Assembly (NCBI GenBank): GCA_023387965.1 | Contig: JAEWHE010000001.1 | Span: forward strand, 39,717-103,716 | Direction: 5' to 3' | DNA length: 64,000 nucleotides | Source: Bacteroidota bacterium | GTDB lineage: Bacteria > Bacteroidota > Bacteroidia > Flavobacteriales > Flavobacteriaceae | In this document: piece after piece, positions 44,605 to 53,781 of the stretch | Layout of the letters: each line of letters starts with the position of its first letter | How positions within the stretch are numbered: position 1 is the stretch's first letter | The notes under the pieces: model-generated | Seen by the model: the letters and a program-made list of their open reading frames with translations, nothing else | Databases searched by the model: none | What the model was told of the DNA's origin: nothing | Position numbers and translations under genes: made by a program

Positions 44605-45660
44605 TTAGTTTTGATCATCGTTTGTAGAGTTAGCTGGTGGCGTGGTTTTATTTTCACGCTCTTTTTTGGCAGCTTCTCTTTCTTCTAATAATTTTCTACG
44701 TCTTTCTTCCAAAGCCGCTTTACGTTCGTCTAACTTGCGTTGTCTTTCAGCAGCAGCTTCCTGACGGATTTGTTCTGGTGTTTTTTTCTCCGATTGAACG
44801 GTTTCACCGTCACTATTTTTTTCGGTTGCAGTTTCACTACCTTTATTAGCTGCAGCCGCTTTCTTCTCTTCCTGATCCGCTATTTTTTCGTCGGCTTTCG
44901 CTTTAGCCGCTTCGCGTTTTGCGTTTCTTTCGTCAATTAGTTTTTGACGTTTTTCTTCAAATGCAGCACGTTTCGCTTCGGCAGCAGCCTGACGGTCTTC
45001 AATCATTTTTTGTCTTTCGGCTTGTTTGGCTTCAAGTGCTTTTTGTCTTTCAGCTAAAGCCGGATTATCGTCGATTTCGTCTTGTTTTTTATCAGCTTCT
45101 TCTTGCTCCTTAATTTGCTTGCTGCTCATTTGTTCACGTTTAGAGGCGCGAGTTAATTGGCGAATTACTCTGTCACTAATATTGTGTTGTTGTGCTGCAA
45201 AAAGCATGGTCAAATCTGATGATTTATCGAAAACAAAATCATATCTGTCTTTTGCAAGATCTTGAACGATGGTAAAAACTTGATCTTGAATTGGCTTCAC
45301 CAAAACCGCTTTTTGTGTCATCAAATCGCCGGTTGGTCCAAATCTTTTTTGCTGGAAGGCTAAAAGTTCGCTTTCTAAAAACGAAATTTCTTCCTCGCGT
45401 TCTTCAATCAATTCTTTGGTTAAAAGTACTCTTTCAGTTTTGAGGTTTTCTTTTAATTTATTGATTTCATTTTTTTTCACTTCGGCTTCTTGCTTCCAAC
45501 CTTGTGCTTTTATTTCCAGTTGGTTTTTGGCTTCGGCATAATCAGGAACTTTTTCTAAAATATATTCCATATCGATGTAACCGATTCTCACACCACGACC
45601 TTGAGCCTGTGTGGCAAATGATATTGATGCGGCAAATAACAGAATGATGAATTGTTTCAT
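44605..45660 (-). CDS. OmpH/Skp-family chaperone with long charged C-terminal extension
   Basis: 351 residues, about twice the normal length. The signal peptide ends ATQAQ. The Skp part spans about 20-175 (GYIDMEYILEKVPDYAEAKNQ to YDFVFDKSSDLTMLFAAQ). Residues about 180-351 are a highly charged Lys/Arg/Glu/Ala helix-forming tail with repeated units of the type ERQKALEAKQ, QKLIDERNAK and RRRKLLEERE, ending NSTNDDQN. The tail could reach peptidoglycan or outer-membrane partners; that is inference. It is directly between bamA and the short paralog. Confidence 0.9.
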   Translation of the reverse strand: MKQFIILLFAASISFATQAQGRGVRIGYIDMEYILEKVPDYAEAKNQLEIKAQGWKQEAEVKKNEINKLKENLKTERVLLTKELIEEREEEISFLESELLAFQQKRFGPTGDLMTQKAVLVKPIQDQVFTIVQDLAKDRYDFVFDKSSDLTMLFAAQQHNISDRVIRQLTRASKREQMSSKQIKEQEEADKKQDEIDDNPALAERQKALEAKQAERQKMIEDRQAAAEAKRAAFEEKRQKLIDERNAKREAAKAKADEKIADQEEKKAAAANKGSETATEKNSDGETVQSEKKTPEQIRQEAAAERQRKLDERKAALEERRRKLLEEREAAKKERENKTTPPANSTNDDQN

Positions 45661-45704
45661 ATAAATATTGTATTAGAAAATATCATGCCAAATTTAAACT
45701 TTTT

Positions 45705-48236
45705 TTAGAATTGCTGTCCAATAATAAAATGCGTCTCCCAACCATTCTTTTGTGTCGCTCCAGGAATTGGATCGAAACCATGTGCGAAATCGATTCCTAA
45801 TAGACCAAACGCTGGCATGAAAATCCTGATTCCGACTCCGGCAGAACGTTGCATATCAAACGGATTATAATCTCTAAATTTATCAAAAGATGATCCGGCT
45901 TCCAAAAACGTTAACGCATAAATTGACGCGGTATTGCCCATTGTAATCGGATATCTCAACTCCATAGTAAATTTGTTATAAATGGTTCCACCATCTTGCG
46001 AAGATAAGGATTGATTTGGATAACCTCTTAACTGAACAATTTCTCTACCATCTAAAGTATAGTTAGCCAATCCATCTCCTCCAACGAAAAATCTTTCGAA
46101 AGGAACTAGACCTCTATCATTGTTATAAGCACCAAGGAAACCAAATTCTCCAGCGGTTCTAAGTACTAATTTTCCTACAAGTTTTGTGTACCAATCTCCT
46201 CTAAATTTAATTTTGTAATATTCCAACCAGTTGAAACGCTCTTGGTCAATTTTAGATTGGTTTGGCGTTCCATCGGCATTTTGAAATTCTTCTTTGTTAG
46301 CCAAATTTGCGTAATCTACTCCATTAAATAACGAGTAAGGTAGCGTAAATTTTCCGCTGATGCTAAATTCTGAACCATACATTGGAAAAATTGGACTTGT
46401 TCCTTTATTATTTCGGGTTAAACCAATGGTATAAGCTAAGTTTCTTGCACTTCCGTCACCGAAGGTAAACAATCCGGTATTATAGTTACTCAAATCATAA
46501 TATTGGAAACTTACCGATTGAGAAAGCGTAAAATAATCGTCAGGAACATTCAATCTTTTTGCCAATCCTAAAGAGAGTGATGTAATGTTGAAACTTCTGC
46601 TTCTGTCAACACTATTAAATCCTGAATATAAAAATTGCTTACTGTGGGAAATTGACCCTGAAAATTGTACCGGTTTTTTTCCGCCAATCCACGGCTCTGA
46701 AAACGAAAGACTATACGTTTGGAAATAAGTACTTCCTTGTAAACGCAACGCTAATTGTTGTCCATCTCCCATTGGAACTGGTCTATAAGCTTCTTTGTTA
46801 AAAATATTTTTGATTGAGAAATTGTTAAACGAAAGTCCTAAGGTTCCAATGAAACCACCACCACCGTAACCACCTTGCAATTCAATTTGGCTCGAGCCTT
46901 TTTCTACCACATTATACTCAATATCTACAGTTCCCGAAGCCGGATCTACGTTTTTAAATTTAGGCTCTAAAGCTTCCGGATCGAAAAAGTTTAACTGACC
47001 CAATTCTCGAACGCTTCGCATCAATAATTCTTTGCTGTATTTTTGACCAGGGTAAGTTCTAACGGTTCTTAAAATAACGTTATCGTTCGTTTTTTCGTTT
47101 CCTCTAACCGTAATATTATTGAAATAAGCAATCGGACCTTCTAAAATTCTGATTTCAAAATCAATTGTGTCGTTAGCCGTTTTGGTTTCAACCGCATTAA
47201 TTTGCGAGAAAAGATAACCGTTATTTTGGTACAAATTGGTAATGTCTTCGCCGTCAGGTTTGGTTTTATCGGCAATTCTTTTTTGGAGTAAAACCCCGTT
47301 GTAAACATCACCTTTATTGATGCCTAACATTTTTCTAAGTCCTTGATCAGAATAAACAGTGTTTCCGAAAAACTTAATATCGCCAAAATAATACTGTCTT
47401 CCTTCTTCAACTTTTACATTGATATCGATGGTGTTTTTTGCTTTATTGTAAGCCACGCTATCACTGATGACACGAGCATCACGGTAACCTTTTTCTTTGT
47501 ATTTAGAAACGATATTTTCTAAATCTTCCTGATATTTTTCTTTGATATATTTTGAACCTTTCCAAAAACGAAGTGGAAATTTCGTTTTGGTGTTTTTCAT
47601 CGCCTTGCGAAGTTTAGCATCAGAAATTTGACTGTTTCCTTCAAAATCTATTGACGAAACTTTTACTTTTTCGCCTTTATCGATATTCACCACCATCTTA
47701 ACTTCGTTTCCGGCTGTAGTGTCCGGAATGGTATTGATGGAAACTTTGGTATTGTAAAAACCGTCTTTTTTGTATTTATTTTCGATGTAATTCTTCGTAG
47801 TAGTAATCAGGTTTTCGTTAACAATTTTTCCTTTTGTCAAATTATTTTCCTTGATTAACGCTTCCATCTTCGACTTTTTAACGCCTTGGATTTTTACATC
47901 GTTCAATTTAGGTAATTCGCTGATAAACATGTCAATGTAAACGCTATCGCCTTGAACGCGGTTTACGTACATGTCAATTTCGTTAAAAAGCCCCAGTTTC
48001 CACAATTTTTTAATTGCGGTACTGATTTCTTCGCCCGGAACTGTAATTTTTTGTCCACGTTGTAATCCGGCAAAAGTAACAACGGTTTGCTGGTTATAGC
48101 TAATTTTTCCGATAACATTAATATCGGCTAAAATGTAATCTCTACCTTGATCAAATGGGATTCTGTCTTGAGCGTTTGCCTGAAATAAAATTCCTGAGCC
48201 TACAATAGCTAAGAAAAGTTTAATGTCTTTTAACAT
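45705..48236 (-). CDS. bamA: Outer-membrane protein assembly factor BamA
   Basis: 843 residues with signal peptide GSGILFQANAQ. The N-terminal half consists of POTRA domains (for example VKVSSIDFEGNSQISDAKLRK at about 195 and YFGDIKFFGNTVYSDQGLRK at about 285). The C-terminal half is the 16-strand barrel, with the loop-6 motif as LRGYPN and a final Phe (IIGQQF). It folds and inserts outer-membrane barrels such as SprA. It follows uppS by 12 nt. Family identity is secure. Confidence 0.96.
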   Translation of the reverse strand: MLKDIKLFLAIVGSGILFQANAQDRIPFDQGRDYILADINVIGKISYNQQTVVTFAGLQRGQKITVPGEEISTAIKKLWKLGLFNEIDMYVNRVQGDSVYIDMFISELPKLNDVKIQGVKKSKMEALIKENNLTKGKIVNENLITTTKNYIENKYKKDGFYNTKVSINTIPDTTAGNEVKMVVNIDKGEKVKVSSIDFEGNSQISDAKLRKAMKNTKTKFPLRFWKGSKYIKEKYQEDLENIVSKYKEKGYRDARVISDSVAYNKAKNTIDINVKVEEGRQYYFGDIKFFGNTVYSDQGLRKMLGINKGDVYNGVLLQKRIADKTKPDGEDITNLYQNNGYLFSQINAVETKTANDTIDFEIRILEGPIAYFNNITVRGNEKTNDNVILRTVRTYPGQKYSKELLMRSVRELGQLNFFDPEALEPKFKNVDPASGTVDIEYNVVEKGSSQIELQGGYGGGGFIGTLGLSFNNFSIKNIFNKEAYRPVPMGDGQQLALRLQGSTYFQTYSLSFSEPWIGGKKPVQFSGSISHSKQFLYSGFNSVDRSRSFNITSLSLGLAKRLNVPDDYFTLSQSVSFQYYDLSNYNTGLFTFGDGSARNLAYTIGLTRNNKGTSPIFPMYGSEFSISGKFTLPYSLFNGVDYANLANKEEFQNADGTPNQSKIDQERFNWLEYYKIKFRGDWYTKLVGKLVLRTAGEFGFLGAYNNDRGLVPFERFFVGGDGLANYTLDGREIVQLRGYPNQSLSSQDGGTIYNKFTMELRYPITMGNTASIYALTFLEAGSSFDKFRDYNPFDMQRSAGVGIRIFMPAFGLLGIDFAHGFDPIPGATQKNGWETHFIIGQQF

Positions 48237-48248
48237 TAATAATAGTTA

Positions 48249-48986
48249 TTAAATTTGTTCACTTGTTTTTCCAAATCGTCTTTCTCTTTTTTGATAGCTT
48301 AAAATCGCTTCATAAAGATGTTCCGGTGTAAAATCCGGCCACAAAACATCGGTAAAAAATAATTCGGCATAAGCGATTTGCCAAAGTAAGAAATTACTGA
48401 TGCGATGTTCCCCGCTCGTGCGGATTAACAGGTCAACGTCTGGTAAATTTTGCGTGTAAAGATGCTGATTAATAATTGATTCGTCAATACTGTCAATTGA
48501 AATTATATTATTTTTAACTTTACTACTGATATTTTTTATAGCCGAAATCAGCTCTTCCCTAGAACCATAGCTCAATGCCAGAGTTAATGTCATCCGATTA
48601 TTTTCCGAAGTTTTTTCGATTACACCTGAAAGTTCTCGTTGAACTGATGAAGGTAAAGCACTGAAATTGCCAATGGTATTTAACCGGATATTGTTTTCCA
48701 TCAAAGTTTTCAATTCGTTTTTAAGCGAACTGCTGAGAAGCTTCATTAAGGTATCTACTTCTAACTTTGGACGGTTCCAGTTTTCGGTAGAAAATGCGTA
48801 AAGTGTAAGGTTTTGAATGCCTAATTTTGCACAAGTTTCCACCGTTTTTCTTACAGATTTTGTGCCGTTTTCATGTCCGAAAGTGCGTAAAAATCCTTTT
48901 TGTTTTGCCCAACGACCATTGCCATCCATAATGATGGCTAAATGTTTTGGGAGGTTATTTTGGTCGATCGATTCGTATAAGTTCAT
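48249..48986 (-). CDS. uppS: Isoprenyl transferase (undecaprenyl diphosphate synthase)
   Basis: 245 residues from ATG 48986. It makes the C55 carrier lipid for peptidoglycan from farnesyl diphosphate and isopentenyl diphosphate. Catalytic D21 is in LAIIMDGNGRWAKQKG, and RTSGEHRISNFLLWQIAYAE is the second signature. An ATG at 49025 would overlap the previous gene by 32 nt and adds no conserved residues. Its position next to bamA joins wall and outer-membrane biogenesis. Confidence 0.95.
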   Translation of the reverse strand: MNLYESIDQNNLPKHLAIIMDGNGRWAKQKGFLRTFGHENGTKSVRKTVETCAKLGIQNLTLYAFSTENWNRPKLEVDTLMKLLSSSLKNELKTLMENNIRLNTIGNFSALPSSVQRELSGVIEKTSENNRMTLTLALSYGSREELISAIKNISSKVKNNIISIDSIDESIINQHLYTQNLPDVDLLIRTSGEHRISNFLLWQIAYAELFFTDVLWPDFTPEHLYEAILSYQKRERRFGKTSEQI

Positions 48987-48993
48987 TGTAAAT

Positions 48994-49677
48994 CTATTCC
49001 GGACAATAACATGGTTTGTTGCCAAAGGTATACGTTAAGGTCAAGCCTGTAAACACATACCAATCTTTGCTATTAAAATTTCCAAATTTTAAATGTGCAA
49101 AGTTATCGTTTTTAGGATTGCTACCATCAAGATTATCAGTAAAAGTATATCGAACGCCTGATTCAATTCCTAAAACGAAACGTTCGGCAATTCGGGCTTT
49201 TACCCCTAACACCATCGGGATTGCAAAAGATTGTCTCTTTTCGTCTTCCTGATAATGATTGTTTAAATGGTACAATTCTGTGTATCGAAAATAACTTACA
49301 CCTGAGTAAACATAAGGGGTTACCAAAAATCCGCTTTCGTGTAAATTAAAGTCAAAAAAACTAAATTCAAGGCCTAAAGATAATTCTTTTAGGTCATTTT
49401 CAAAATTATAGCCGCGACCGTTTCTGGAAGGTACATCGGAGTCTAAATCGTTAGAAGTTATTTTTCCTTGTGTATATGAAATTCTCCAAGAATGTCTCGG
49501 ACTTCTATTCCATTTGTATAAAATTCCAAAAGCGTATTCGTTAGGTTTAATATAATTAGTTGGTCCAATATCTCCTATATAATTGTTACCGCCGGCAAAA
49601 ACACCAATTTCGTGAATTTGTGCTTCTGTGCTTAAAAACGTGGAAAATAATAAAACGAATACAAAAAATTTCTTCAT
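48994..49677 (-). CDS. DUF6089-type outer-membrane beta-barrel protein
   Basis: 227 residues. The signal peptide (FVLLFSTFLSTEAQ) precedes an eight-strand-like barrel (HEIGVFAGGNNYIGDIGPTNYI, SFAIPMVLGVKARIAERFVLGIE) ending in the unusual CYCPE. Proteins of this family sit beside uppS and bamA in many Bacteroidota, and a role in envelope assembly is suspected but unproven. It ends 7 nt before uppS. Confidence 0.8.
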   Translation of the reverse strand: MKKFFVFVLLFSTFLSTEAQIHEIGVFAGGNNYIGDIGPTNYIKPNEYAFGILYKWNRSPRHSWRISYTQGKITSNDLDSDVPSRNGRGYNFENDLKELSLGLEFSFFDFNLHESGFLVTPYVYSGVSYFRYTELYHLNNHYQEDEKRQSFAIPMVLGVKARIAERFVLGIESGVRYTFTDNLDGSNPKNDNFAHLKFGNFNSKDWYVFTGLTLTYTFGNKPCYCPE

Positions 49678-49835
49678 TTAACTGAAAAATAAGGGTGCAA
49701 ATATACTAATTACGAACACTTTTTAACTATCTAATCTCGTCAAATGCCTTTTTATTTTAACGAAAATAATTTTAATGCTCCAATCTTAAAACGAAAGTTG
49801 TGTGTGGTTAGTATGAAACCGTGCAGTATTTTAGG

Positions 49836-50720
49836 TTAATTTCTTTTGTCTTCGCCCCAAAGTAATTTGTTCCGAAGGGTTTTGAGGAAACTTTTTCCGG
49901 GAATTTCAACCATGTTAATGACAAATTCTTTTTTTGAAATCTTCAAAATAGACTCATTGCTAATTACCGCAACCCGCGAATCGAGCGAAACCAAATACTG
50001 CTCCTCGCGTCCCGAAACTTTTAATTTAATTTCGGTAGAATCTGGAATGACAAGCGGTCTTGCGTTAAGATTATGTGGTGCAATTGGGGTAATCACAAAG
50101 CTGTTTACTTCCGGAGTCAAAATGGGACCACCACAACTTAAGGAATATCCGGTGGAACCTGTTGGCGTAGAAATAATTAATCCGTCAGCCCAATAAGAAG
50201 TAAGGTATTCATCGTTTAAATAAGTTTCGATAGTAATCATCGATGCCGAATCTTTCCGGCTTACGGAAATTTCGTTCATGGCAAAATCCAGCGAAGCGGT
50301 TTCCGGAATTTCGCTGTCGCTTTCTAATCCAATTACAGTTCTCGACGAAAGAGAATATTTGCCATCAATTAAAAACTGTAAAAATTCTTCAATATTTTCT
50401 TTTTGAACCGCTGCTAAAAAACCTAATCTTCCGGCGTTAATTCCTAAAATAGGGATTCCGGAATCTCTTACCAAAGTTGCCGCACGTAAAATCGTTCCGT
50501 CACCACCAATGCTTACCAAAACATCAGTATCTTTTGGTAAATCTGAAAAATCGTGAAACGTAACATAATCTTTCCGGATAATTTCTTTCTCATAAAGCAT
50601 TTCCAAAAAAGTATCCTGAATCACCAAATCCACCTTGTTTTTGTTGAAAAAAACAAAAATATCGCGGATAATCGGTTCCGTACTGTTCTGGTAATATTGT
50701 CCGTAAATAGCTACTTTCAT
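49836..50720 (-). CDS. nadK: NAD kinase
   Basis: 294 residues from ATG 50720 (MKVAIYGQYYQ). It phosphorylates NAD to NADP in the cytoplasm. The signature GGDGT is at 72-76 in VSIGGDGTILRAA, with LGINAGRLGFL and the second site SYWADGLIISTPTGSTGYSLS. An upstream ATG gives nine extra residues without support. It lies between the CBS protein and DUF6089 in the conserved cluster. Confidence 0.96.
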   Translation of the reverse strand: MKVAIYGQYYQNSTEPIIRDIFVFFNKNKVDLVIQDTFLEMLYEKEIIRKDYVTFHDFSDLPKDTDVLVSIGGDGTILRAATLVRDSGIPILGINAGRLGFLAAVQKENIEEFLQFLIDGKYSLSSRTVIGLESDSEIPETASLDFAMNEISVSRKDSASMITIETYLNDEYLTSYWADGLIISTPTGSTGYSLSCGGPILTPEVNSFVITPIAPHNLNARPLVIPDSTEIKLKVSGREEQYLVSLDSRVAVISNESILKISKKEFVINMVEIPGKSFLKTLRNKLLWGEDKRN

Positions 50721-50846
50721 TCTTTTAATTAGATAATTTTTAATCAAATAATTTGATGATAATTTAAATGTGTAATTATTTAAGATTCAATTTTAGCAAT
50801 TAAAAATCCACTGATCACTAATCACTAATTACGAATCACTAATCAC

Positions 50847-51506
50847 TTATATATTAAGGTATCGATCCAAATAATCCGACCGCTCTTTCAATGCATTCAA
50901 ATAATTATCTTCCTGATGTTCCGAGACAATCTCGTAGTTATAGCGGCGGAAAGTTTGGATAATTTCGTTCAAAGAACCCAAAGTGACTTTCACGGTAATT
51001 TGCGCTTGTCCATTTTCAACATTAGAAACAAACATGCCCAAAATTTTTCCGTTGTTGCTTTCCACAATTTGCGCTACTTGTCCCATCGAATAATCCTCGA
51101 CCGGTTTTTGTACAATCAAAATGCCACCCAATTCTTTTAAAAAAGGCGTCTCGTGAAAAAATTTCACAATATCAGCAATGTCGTAATACCCTTTGTAAGC
51201 GTTAGTTTCGTCTAGAACCGGAACAACACTGGCATGATTTCTGGCAAAAACCTCAAAAACATCCAGCCAAATCATAGTATTTCTTACATAAAAACCTTCA
51301 AGCGTGTAGCGATAATCAGCAATCGTTTTTTCCGAATCAAAAGTTTCCACATCATCGCTCGAAATGCTTCCCACATAAATTCCGTTTTCCAAAACCGGAA
51401 AATGCGTAAAAGACAATTCGGCGAAAAAATCCTGAACATCCGCAATCGTCTCGCCAATGTCCAAACCTTTGATGTCGTTATTAATGTAGTCTGTAATTTC
51501 AGTCAT
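50847..51506 (-). CDS. CBS-pair domain protein
   Basis: 219 residues. Two CBS repeats (about 5-65: TIADVQDFFAELSFTHFPVL; about 70-125: VFARNHASVVPVLDETNAYKGYYDI) are followed by a small ACT-like C-terminal part (GQAQITVKVTLGSLNEIIQTF). CBS pairs bind adenine nucleotides and usually regulate. It sits at the head of the nadK cluster, so nucleotide sensing is plausible. It diverges from pdxJ; a minus-strand -7 box TAATTTTG is at 51539-51546. Confidence 0.85.
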   Translation of the reverse strand: MTEITDYINNDIKGLDIGETIADVQDFFAELSFTHFPVLENGIYVGSISSDDVETFDSEKTIADYRYTLEGFYVRNTMIWLDVFEVFARNHASVVPVLDETNAYKGYYDIADIVKFFHETPFLKELGGILIVQKPVEDYSMGQVAQIVESNNGKILGMFVSNVENGQAQITVKVTLGSLNEIIQTFRRYNYEIVSEHQEDNYLNALKERSDYLDRYLNI

Positions 51507-51572
51507 GAGCTCAATTCAAATATCGATTGCAAAATAATCAAAATTAACCACAAAATGCCGTGTTTAACTTTG

Positions 51573-51580
51573 TATTTTTG
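51573..51580 (+). promoter_or_regulatory. -7 box of the pdxJ promoter
   Basis: TATTTTTG, exact TAnnTTTG, 28 nt upstream of the pdxJ ATG, within the region shared with the divergent CBS gene. It supports the inner ATG over the long open frame that runs back to 51234. Confidence 0.55.
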
Positions 51581-51608
51581 TAAGGAAAATTATTCAAAAA
51601 GCATTCCA

Positions 51609-52322
51609 ATGACAAAGTTAAGCGTAAATATTAATAAAATTGCCACACTTAGAAACGCTCGTGGCGGCAATGTTCCTGATTTGCTAAAAGTTGCCCAAGA
51701 CATCGAACGTTTTGGCGGACAAGGCATTACCATCCATCCGCGTCCGGACGAACGCCACATTCGCTACCAAGATGCCCGCGATTTAAAAAAAATTGTCACT
51801 ACCGAATTAAATATCGAAGGAAATCCCGCCCAAAAATTCATCGACCTTGTACTCGAAGTCCAACCCGATCAAGTTACTTTAGTTCCTGATGCTGACGATG
51901 CCATTACGTCTAACGCAGGTTGGGACACCATCAAAAATCAAAATTTTCTGCAAGAAATCATTGCAGAATTCAAGCGTCATAACATCCGAACTTCAATTTT
52001 CGTGGATCCCGTTCCAGCCATGATCGAAGCGGCCAAAAATACAGGAACTGATCGCATTGAATTGTACACAGAATCCTTCGCACATCAATATTCGCAAGGC
52101 AACAAAGCCGGAATTAATCCTTATATTGAAGCTGCAAAAATAGCCAACGAACTCGATTTGGGCATCAATGCCGGACACGATTTAAGCCTTGAAAACATCC
52201 AGTTTTTCCAACAAAATATTCCCAATTTGCTCGAAGTTTCCATCGGTCACGCCCTAATTTCCGAATCTATTTACTTGGGGTTGGAAAACGTCGTAAACAT
52301 GTATCTCCATAAATTAAAATAA
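51609..52322 (+). CDS. pdxJ: Pyridoxine 5'-phosphate synthase
   Basis: 237 residues from ATG 51609. It condenses 1-deoxyxylulose-5-phosphate with amino-acetone phosphate in the last ring-forming step of vitamin B6 synthesis. The TIM-barrel signatures LSVNINKIATLRNARGGN, GITIHPRPDERHIRYQD, QVTLVPD and GINAGHDLS are present. The open frame begins 375 nt earlier, but that part is the shadow of the CBS gene. Its substrate DXP is also the product of Dxs at the left end of the window. Confidence 0.96.
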   Translation: MTKLSVNINKIATLRNARGGNVPDLLKVAQDIERFGGQGITIHPRPDERHIRYQDARDLKKIVTTELNIEGNPAQKFIDLVLEVQPDQVTLVPDADDAITSNAGWDTIKNQNFLQEIIAEFKRHNIRTSIFVDPVPAMIEAAKNTGTDRIELYTESFAHQYSQGNKAGINPYIEAAKIANELDLGINAGHDLSLENIQFFQQNIPNLLEVSIGHALISESIYLGLENVVNMYLHKLK

Positions 52323-52330
52323 TTTTTTTT

Positions 52331-52450
52331 GGGCGTGCCCCTGCGGGTCGGGCTTTCGCCACTCGCTGTTTTTTTGGTTCCACTTCGTTAAACCAAAAAA
52401 ACGAGCTCAAACAAAGGCTCAATCCCTCACGCAAAATCCTGCAAACCGGA
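52331..52450. repeat. Intergenic repeat element with perfect 12-bp stem
   Basis: It starts GGGCGTGCCCCTGCGGGTCG and contains GTTTTTTTGGTT (52368-52379) and AACCAAAAAAAC (52391-52402), a perfect stem around an 11-nt loop. The GGGCGT...TCGGGCTTTC opening matches a repeat type frequent in flavobacterial genomes. It differs from family 1 of this window and may also terminate pdxJ. Confidence 0.65.
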
Positions 52451-52469
52451 AAAAATCTGCAAAAAAATC

Positions 52470-53231
52470 ATGAAAACACTACACTCAAAAATAGAAGGCG
52501 AAGGCAAACCATTGTTAATCCTGCATGGATTTTTAGGAATGTCAGACAACTGGAAAACTCTTGCCACTCAATATGCCAACGAAGGATTTGAAACCCACGC
52601 CATCGACCTACGCAATCACGGCAGAAGTTTTCATTCTAACAATTTTTCGTATCAAGATATGGTAAACGATATTGTGTCGTATTGCCAAGAAAAAAATCTG
52701 GAAAAAATTCACATCATCGGGCATTCGATGGGCGGAAAAGTCGCCATGTTTTTAGCTACACAACATCCGGAACTTATCGAAAAATTATTAGTAGCCGACA
52801 TCGGGCCTAAATATTATGCACCACATCATCAAGACATTCTCAACGGTCTAAATGCTGTGGATTTTTCTCAAAAACCTGGAAGGAGTGAAGTGGAAGAAAT
52901 TTTGAAACCACATATTCCTGATTTTGGCACCAGACAATTTCTGATGAAAAATTTACATTGGGAAACATCAGACCAATTGGCTTTTCGCTTTAACCTCAAA
53001 ACCCTAACGGAAGAAGTAGAAAATATCGGCGAAGCACTTCCAGAAGAAAAAACCTTCAATGGAGAAACACTGTTTTTGCGTGGCGAAAAATCTAATTATA
53101 TTAAGGAAGAAGATTTTGAAGTAATCAAGAAACATTTCCCAAACGCCGAAATCAAAACCATCGCAAATGCTGGACATTGGCTTCACGCCGAAAACCCAAA
53201 AGATTTTTTTGAAGTAAGCATTCGGTTTTGA
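52470..53231 (+). CDS. Alpha/beta hydrolase (YbfF-like esterase)
   Basis: 253 residues. The alpha/beta hydrolase core has the oxyanion region LLILHGFLGMSDNW, nucleophile S86 in GHSMGGK, and the catalytic His in ANAGHWLHAENP. The arrangement DLRNHGRS and the size are closest to YbfF-type esterases that act on small acyl esters. The substrate is unknown. It follows the repeat after pdxJ and probably has its own transcript. Confidence 0.88.
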   Translation: MKTLHSKIEGEGKPLLILHGFLGMSDNWKTLATQYANEGFETHAIDLRNHGRSFHSNNFSYQDMVNDIVSYCQEKNLEKIHIIGHSMGGKVAMFLATQHPELIEKLLVADIGPKYYAPHHQDILNGLNAVDFSQKPGRSEVEEILKPHIPDFGTRQFLMKNLHWETSDQLAFRFNLKTLTEEVENIGEALPEEKTFNGETLFLRGEKSNYIKEEDFEVIKKHFPNAEIKTIANAGHWLHAENPKDFFEVSIRF

Positions 53232-53309
53232 TGTAATTTTGACTTGAAGATTTAGTGATTTACCCTAAGCTTACAACTTATAACTTTTTGCTAACCAATA
53301 ACTAAAAAG

Positions 53310-53678
53310 ATGAATTTATTATTAAGAATTTTAATTACCGCCGTTTTGGTCATGGTAATTTCGCACTTCATGCCCGGAATTGCTCTCAGAGGAACACAAG
53401 GAATTTCATCCACCAATTTTATGACTGCTATTTGGGTGGCAATTGTTTTAGGATTACTTAATTTGCTGGTAAAACCTATTTTGGTCATCCTCACTTTACC
53501 CATAACATTTATAACGTTAGGCTTATTTTTGCTGGTAATTAATGCTTTAATTATTTTGCTTTGCGCCAACATTGTTCCGGGTTTTGCTGTGGAAAGTTTT
53601 TGGACAGCCTTGCTTTTTAGTTTGGTGTTGTCTATCCTACAATCCATAATATTTTCAATCGCCGGAGCGAACGATTAA
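53310..53678 (+). CDS. Phage-holin-4-2 family membrane protein
   Basis: 122 residues with four hydrophobic segments, beginning LLLRILITAVLVMVISHFMPG. GLLNLLVKPILVILTLPITFITLGLFLLVINALIILL is the recognisable family block (about residues 49-85). Despite the family name it is a common chromosomal membrane protein with no phage genes nearby; its function is unknown. An open frame on the opposite strand is only its shadow. Confidence 0.85.
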   Translation: MNLLLRILITAVLVMVISHFMPGIALRGTQGISSTNFMTAIWVAIVLGLLNLLVKPILVILTLPITFITLGLFLLVINALIILLCANIVPGFAVESFWTALLFSLVLSILQSIIFSIAGAND

Positions 53679-53727
53679 GTCGATTTCTGCTTATTGTTAA
53701 AGCATTGATAATACATTTAATAAAACT

Positions 53728-53757
53728 TTGCAAGCTTACAAAAATGTTATAGTTTTG
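53728..53757 (+). promoter_or_regulatory. Promoter of the trigger factor gene
   Basis: TTG at 53728-53730 and TAGTTTTG at 53750-53757 are separated by 19 nt, fitting the Bacteroidota -33/-7 pattern. It lies 24 nt upstream of the ATG at 53782 and shows that the TTG at 53728 is a promoter element rather than a start codon. Confidence 0.75.
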
Positions 53758-53781
53758 CAACCCAATTTTATAATTAACAAA

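Noticed and set aside
44637..45265. Four plus-strand open frames opposite the long Skp gene
   Set aside because: They mirror the Lys/Glu-rich tail as Phe/Ser/Leu-rich strings; shadows of low-complexity coding sequence.
51234..51608. N-terminal extension of pdxJ of 125 codons
   Set aside because: It lies antisense to the CBS gene and upstream of the promoter box; PdxJ of normal size starts at 51609.
53291..53647. 118-codon minus-strand open frame
   Set aside because: Complement of the phage-holin-family membrane gene, which has the better domain match and strand context.
53310..53678. Possible prophage remnant because of the holin family name
   Set aside because: No lysis, structural, integrase or attachment features nearby; the family is common on chromosomes.
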